64,000 nucleotides of DNA, taken from Humulus lupulus (Eukaryota; Streptophyta; Magnoliopsida; Rosales; Cannabaceae). Shown piece by piece: positions 58,801 to 64,000 of the stretch. Under the pieces are notes generated by a model. It saw only the letters and a program-made list of their open reading frames with translations, was not told where the DNA came from and made no database searches. The stretch spans positions 96,529,411 to 96,593,410 of the forward strand of contig NC_084795.1 of the NCBI RefSeq assembly GCF_963169125.1. The letters run 5' to 3'. Made by a program: the position numbers and the translations under genes. Position 1 is the first letter of the stretch, and each line of letters begins with the position of its first letter.

Positions 58801-59148
58801 GGAAGTGGTCTGCTGGTGTGATCAATCTTGGAGGTGGCTATTGTGCTGGAACTCACACTTCAAGAACCAGTGATGATTGGGCTGAGGTTGTGGGTTGTCT
58901 TCGTTGATGTTCCATGTTGGTAGCCAAGGCTTTGATGCCTGCTTGAAGTTCTGGAATGGCGGCTAATTGTTGTTGCATTTCAGAAACAGATTCTTGAAGA
59001 GGTGAATTTTGATTCATGCATTCTTGAGCCAAAGGAATGTTGAGGGTGCTAAATTCTTGATGTCATATATGTAGTTGGGTAGTTAATTCAGCGAGGGAGT
59101 GCTCAGATCGTGCGACTGCCATGGTCGGAGGAATGACTATGATGTTAG

Positions 59149-59521
59149 TGATAGGACCCAAAATCTCCATGGGAAAATTCAAAATAGATTCTCGTAGATA
59201 ATAATTGACAGAGATTAATCAAGTCAAGAAGAAAGAGAGGTAAACACATAGAGCTGAATACTATTTTATTGATAGAGAGAATTAGAGTACAAGAGTGAAG
59301 GTGATTCGAAAGACCTTCGACTCTCCCAAAACCTAATCCCAAAGGATTCCAATTATGAGTTACCCAATACCCTATTCCTACCCAAAATGCACCATATATA
59401 TAGAGATCAGGATCAACTATTAATTAACATAACATAATAATAACCTAGAATTACAAAATTACCCTCTACTTAATTTGTTTTATTTCTTCTAGAATAAGTG
59501 TTGTGTATTGGGGGCCTATTA
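59149..59521 (-). repeat. E4 5' LTR
   Basis: On the plus strand it runs from TGATAGGACCC to GGGGGCCTATTA, 373 bp, with the target duplicate CTTTC right after it. It includes the conserved block ccttcgactctcccaaaacc shared with the other LTR. No clear tRNA-complementary site could be recognised inside it. Confidence 0.9.
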
Positions 59522-59526
59522 CTTTC

Positions 59527-60936
59527 CTCTTCTTGATTTCGTTATTCCTAATTATTGTAAGTAATAAATACATCTGATAATAAGTTTAAGCAATAGTTAA
59601 TCGTCATGTAGAGTAAAAAATGCACTAGCACAAACATTCTTGATTGTATTGAATCTAGGAAAAGAAATGGAAAATATTCATTAAAGTTTGTGCACATAAC
59701 ATAATAAAGAAACAACAAGAAAAAATTAGATACACTCTCGTTTGTATTACACACAACAAATAACCAACAAATAAGACAATTGTCATTATAGTTGCATGGT
59801 TTAACTATTTTGAGGCTTGATCAATTGTTGTTGATTTGATTCATGAGTGTCTTAGTAGTGTTCAGTTTTCTTTGCTTGAGAAAAAGAAAAAGTTAAGTTT
59901 GAGGAAATTTGTTAGGTTTATTTTACGATATTTTTCCGAACACTATTAGTGTTTCCAACTAATTTTGTTCAATTTATGCTTGTTTTCTTCTTAATCTAGG
60001 TTTTAATGGTCAAATATATGATGTGGAGTGAAATGAAAAGAAACATGTTAAACAAGTTGAAGTGTGATGAATTTAGCATTGAGTGCGGATATTTAAGACA
60101 TTATGAGTGAAAAATACTAAGTTGAATATGCTTAACATGCCCTGTTCAAGCTTGGTGGTACAAGTGTGAAACTTCATGTGTAATTTTGACAATGCTCCAG
60201 CCATTTTCTTGGAAAACTCCAAGAAAAAAAATTTGTAGATATTTTTTTTTGGATGAGTTGTCAGAGGTCAGGAAGAAGCATCCAATTGGAATTAGCTTAC
60301 AACAGTGACTTGCTAGGTGATTGATCCTTTGATTTAGTCCTCCCAAGGGTGACCATTAAGAAGAGTCACACTCTTCGCACAACAAATCCACTTTGAAGTT
60401 GACTTATTCGCTCAGCCTATCGCCAGAATTTCGCTTTCCATAGCATTCATCAAATTTCAAGTTATATGGAGAGAGTTATGGTCAAAATACTGTCACTAGT
60501 CACTGTAGAGATTTTGCAAGATGAAGTACATCTAGTGTGACCTTGCTCAATAGTTAGTGTGACTGCATTGTGACTTAAGTAAACCAGTTTGGCACTATTT
60601 TGAGGATGTTTTCGGTACTATTCAAACCCTAAGGACAGGGCACTACAAATACACATAAAATGAGCGTTTTAGAGATATTTTAAAGCCCTAATAAATTTGG
60701 AAGACATTGGAGGCTAGAGGAGAGACGAAGACGAGACTAATTTTTCTAGGGTTATGATGTAGTTGGATTTGAATCTTTATTACTTTATATGATATTAAGT
60801 AGTTTTCTTCTTCATATCTATATTAAATTTTCTATCTTGTATTCAATGCTTATGAACGCTTGATCACAATTTATATGATTTATGTGTTTGAATCAAAATC
60901 TAGAAAGTGGGAATTGAATATGCAATATTTAAAAAT
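59527..60936. other. AT-rich DNA without visible genes
   Basis: There is no convincing ORF, repeat pair or RNA gene. The composition is AT-rich with scattered homopolymers. It may hold old repeat debris that cannot be recognised by eye. Confidence 0.5.
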
Positions 60937-61834
60937 GGTTATTTTCAGCTACGGTCCTCATTCTTTACACTTTGTAACACTTAGGTCCCAAAAGTTGATT
61001 TTGTATCAGTTAGGTCCCCAACATTTTCAAATCATACCATTTAGGTCCCTAAATGCTATTTTTGTTTATTTTTTCTTTGAAAATACATAAAAAAATATAT
61101 AAAATAAACGGTGAATCATCCTTAAAATATTTTGACATTTAATTTATGACAATAACAAACATGACATGAGAAAAAAATATTTTCATTGCATTTTTAAAAA
61201 TATTTAATATTTTTATAAATTAAATAAATATTTTATTAAAAAAATATTCTTACCTATATCGTTGTTTTATAATTAATATTAATAACTATGTTATCTCAAT
61301 TATCTTGATAGTATCAATTTTTATTATGTTTATGCTTTTTTATTTCATACATTATTTTTAAAACTTAATAATAATGCATATAAAATTATTTATATGCATA
61401 CATATATGATTAGTTATAAGTTTCATTATATAAAAAATTTGCAAAATAAAAAATAAATATGTATGTTATAAATATTGACAATCTCTTGATAGCTCAGTTA
61501 TTAATATTAAAAATTTATAGGTAATTTTTTTAATGAAAAATTAATTTAATTTATAAAATCATCAAATATTTTTAAAATGTCATGAAAAAATATATTTTTT
61601 TCAATATCATATTTGGTATTATTATAAATTAAGTGGTCCAATTTTTTTTAAGATTGATTCACCATTTTTTATATTTTATTTATGTATTTTGAAAAAAAAA
61701 AAGAAATAAAAATAGCATTTAGGGACGTAAATGATATGCTTTGAAAAGATTGGGGGCTTAATTGATATAAAATAAACTTTCGGAACCTAAGTGTTACAAA
61801 GTATAAAGAATGGGGACTGCAACTGCAAAAAACC
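60937..61834. mobile_element. Foldback/MITE element with ~330-bp inverted arms
   Basis: The left arm (60937-about 61280) and the right arm (about 61490-61834) are inverted copies of each other over about 330 bases with scattered mismatches. Both outer ends include aggtccctaaatgctattttt and, inversely, aaaaatagcatttagggacg, and cactttgtaacacttaggt-like blocks. The middle is AT-rich without ORF. Flanks tttaaaaat and tttagaaaa could be a decayed 9-bp target duplicate, as for Mutator-like MITEs. It encodes no transposase. Confidence 0.8.
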
Positions 61835-62014
61835 CTTTAGAAAATCATTAGTCTTTATGGGATGAGAATTCCGATATCAGAAAACTTGTGTAGCATGATG
61901 AGTTTATATGTTTAATGCTTTTTAATATGTTAGAATTATCACAAGAATGTAGGTAATACACATGTTAGATCAATTTCTTATATCTTGGAAAAGAATATGA
62001 AATATGATAGAAAA

Positions 62015-62841
62015 TGTTGACGCCGTTTTTCGTCGACTTAAATCGCAGAGTAATTAAACAATATAAACTACAGTGTGAACAAATAGTAAAGAGGAACAAG
62101 AAGGTTTTTACGTGGTTCAGCGGTTAAATCTGCCTAGTCCACGAGTTTGTGTTATTAAGCCTTAGAGTTTTCCGAAAATTCTTCAAGGATGAATTACCGA
62201 AAGTTTTCTCTCAAGATCTCAAAAAAAAATCCCCCCTCTACAAGTGGTCATTCCTTCTTTATTTATAGGGAAGGTTACAGGATTCGTTCCCACATATTTC
62301 GGGAAGATATTCTGTATATCAATTTAAATAATGACATTAAATGTTATATCTTCTATATACAAGGAAACGTCCGCTGAAGACCCGGGAATGAATAACAAAC
62401 TAAATAATATCCCTTTAATATTGGGATTTTACAGTAATAAATATGTTCACACATACAACTGGTTATCTCAGGTGACTCATTGGATCTTCGAGGTCAGCGA
62501 TCAGCATCGTAACCGTCAAGACTTACGGACTTGTTAAGAACTTGCCATCTTACTCCGAGACCTTCTCGGAACAAATAAATACTGTCGAGGCTATCATACT
62601 CGAGCTTGCACTTCCTAAGCTCGGGCTGCTCAATCCGAAGGCACTCGATAACGGATGTATCCCGATGTCATGTCATTTCGAGCCTAGAAAGAATCCCAAG
62701 GCTACACGTCTTCGAGATTGCCATTTTACTTCGGAGGTTTTACAACAAGACCATAAAATGTATTTCATATATTTCGAGCTCATACTTGACGAGTCCAGTT
62801 TTCGAGGTCATAATTTCTGGTCTCGAAATCTGGGTGTAACA
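62015..62841 (-). repeat. E6 3' LTR
   Basis: On the plus strand it starts TGTTGACGCCG and ends GGGTGTAACA; minus strand TGTTACACCC to GTCAACA. The length is 827 bp. The block tttttacgtggttcagcgg lies near 62106, with a similar block in the E1 LTR. Both ends have TG..CA. The inner neighbour is a purine-rich tract on the minus strand (rc of gtttgccccctcaaaag, 62842-62858). The duplicate target site cannot be checked because the other LTR is outside. Confidence 0.75.
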
Positions 62842-63108
62842 GTTTGCCCCCTCAAAAGTATTAGTTCGAATCCTATGAGAAGGAAACTTTTGAACTACTC
62901 CCATTGGGAACTGTACCATCAAATACACTCGAGTGTGGACACACATCAGTCAGGTATTAGCCAATCAAAGTACTTGAGTGCCTTGGAGCCCTGCCCACGT
63001 TCGTTTGCCTGCCAACTTTATGGTACTATCATTTCATTTGTCCCTGGCCGTCGGATCTGATACGAAATCTGGCCAATGGCCTAAATTAGTTCGACATTCT
63101 TAGGGATC

Positions 63109-63116
63109 TATAAATG
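63109..63116 (+). promoter_or_regulatory. TATA box of E6 antisense gene
   Basis: TATAAATG in gatctataaatgtatc lies about 270 bases inside the LTR. It is at the place where the other elements have the antisense-gene promoter. The first exon reads on from about 63140. Confidence 0.55.
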
Positions 63117-64000
63117 TATCCCCATTCATCTTCTCCATTTCATTTTCACGTTCAAGTTTTCAGAGAGAAAAAACCAGAAACTTCTTCGCCCAGTTCTTGC
63201 ATGTTCTCCAAGTCGAGAAGACAAAGCGACATTGGCCTCTTTGATTCCGTGAGATCGTCTTTGCAACCGCTTATTCAGTCATCAACCTCCATGTTTTCAC
63301 CGAATGCATTGTGTAAGTCTTTATTCATAGCTTCGTATGCCCCTGTATATGCATTGTTTTCATGCACTGTTGGTTCACTCGCTAGTTTTGCACACTATAA
63401 TGTTTCTGCTGATAAATATTAGACTTAAGTTCTAACATCAGGGGTTCCAGACCCAGACCATGTGTAAAAGACCCAAATATGGTTCCTTCACTGAATTTTT
63501 GAATTTCAGACGACATATCTTGTACACCAAGATATTAGGTACAAAATTAGGGATTTGTAAATTGCACGTTTCCCAAAAATATATCTTTTTGAGTAACCGC
63601 CAACTTTTTTCCCTGAAATATCAGGATCTCCAATAGCAAGCCCACCTTCCTTCCTTTCGGTGGAATACATGCTCTAAGACTGACTTCGTCTTTTGGATCA
63701 AGTTTGCCTTGTAGCCTCGATCATTCGAGCTTAGGTCCTCTAGTTTTTTCATTATTTCCTATTCACTTGGCCTTCACCCTTTTGCTTTCTTGTTAGATGC
63801 CGCAGAACTCAGGAAAGTGGTGGGGGTCAAAGCTTGTGATTCCTTATTCACTAGTAACTCCGAGCCCGGAGTCTCCTTTCACTTGAAACCAACACTTGAT
63901 TCGGGAGCACGACCTAAGGTGTGAGAAAGAGGACATTCGAGATCACTTTCAACGTCAGATAGACGAGGTCAAAGAAGGAAAAAGGAAAAAACTAAGGGTC
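63117..64000 (+). other. E6 antisense gene, 5' end only
   Basis: A leader exon from about 63140 to 63312 precedes a donor GTAAGT; a small frame MFSKSRRQSDIGLFDSVRSS (ATG at 63201) lies in it. An acceptor TTGTTAG ends at 63796 and the next exon starts with an ATG (63797) reading MPQNSGKWWGS, in the place where the E2, E3 and E5 genes begin. That frame stops after about 30 codons in this copy (around 63886), so the coding start is uncertain or the gene is broken. The conserved domain would lie beyond the window. Confidence 0.4.

Larger units (their letters stand above)
41403..59521 (-). mobile_element. E4: old chromovirus-like Ty3/gypsy element with nested insertion
   Basis: E4 has two 373-bp LTRs (41403-41775 and 59149-59521) flanked by exact 5-bp duplicates CTTTC (41398-41402 and 59522-59526). 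On the minus strand the order is gag (about 58800-58000), protease (57996-57739), start of RT (57489-57281), then an interruption of about 12.9 kb, then RT core (44325-43996), RNase H tail (43293-43051) and integrase (42925-42023). The LTRs differ by about 40 positions (about 11 percent), the highest in the window, fitting an old element that hosts others. The conserved KLQPYRQ, NEKLASRFYG motif and integrase style point to chromoviruses. Confidence 0.88.
62015..64000 (-). mobile_element. E6: 3' end of a further LTR retrotransposon, cut by window
   Basis: On the minus strand this is a 3' LTR (62015-62841) preceded by a polypurine tract (62842-62858) and, further inside, an antisense leader and first exons on the plus strand. 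The rest lies to the right of the window. The layout (3' LTR, polypurine tract, TATA box, antisense gene) is the same as in E2, E3 and E5. An LTR block is shared with E1 (tttacgtggttcag). Confidence 0.75.

Noticed and set aside
62542..63060. 172-codon ORF across the E6 LTR and its inner edge
   Set aside because: It crosses the LTR boundary and the polypurine tract, which is not compatible with a conserved gene.

Overview
This window looks like nuclear DNA of a eudicot plant, from a gene-poor, repeat-dense region. Almost all of it is LTR retrotransposons of the Ty3/gypsy superfamily plus AT-rich filler, and I see no convincing host gene, rRNA, CRISPR array or bacterial feature. The protein style suggests a rosid, possibly Cannabaceae, but that is only an impression. 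I name the elements E1 to E6.

Layout: E1 (1-11704, minus strand, left end outside the window) is a Tat-lineage element with a nearly open gag-pol. A hAT/MITE-like AT-rich block follows (about 11859-12389). E2 (12663-24208, plus strand, TSD ATGTG) is a complete but decayed Tat element. From 24214 to 29998 there is AT-rich DNA carrying a 2.3-kb solo LTR (27181-29481, TSD GGGGC). E3 (29999-41296, plus strand, TSD TATAT) is a younger relative of E2. E4 (41403-59521, minus strand, TSD CTTTC) is an old chromovirus-like element split by a nested insertion. Inside that insertion lies E5 (44792-53680, minus strand), a Tat-type element with gag-protease but no reverse transcriptase, RNase H or integrase. 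At 60937-61834 there is a foldback (long inverted repeat) element. E6 (62015 to the right edge, minus strand) begins with a 3' LTR, a polypurine tract and an antisense gene that runs off the window.

How the parts work together: in E1, E2 and E3 the gag-pol reads in one direction and encodes gag, a CxxH-type zinc knuckle, aspartic protease, reverse transcriptase, a native RNase H, a second RNase H (a Tat-lineage hallmark) and a D,D35E integrase. Between pol and the 3' LTR each carries a gene on the opposite strand, convergent with pol. Where it can be followed, that gene has its own TATA box just inside the 3' LTR, several short introns, a conserved domain matching the 'putative gypsy type transposon' family in style, and a C-terminal coiled coil. 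E5 keeps this antisense gene although it lost its polymerase, and E6 seems to start one too.

The most interesting signals are this repeatedly conserved antisense spliced gene, the gag-protease plus antisense-gene element E5, LTR hairpins and CpG-rich palindrome arrays, a three-level nested insertion, and stop codons that mostly look like C-to-T decay. Divergence figures are hand counts from reading the sequence, not computed alignments.
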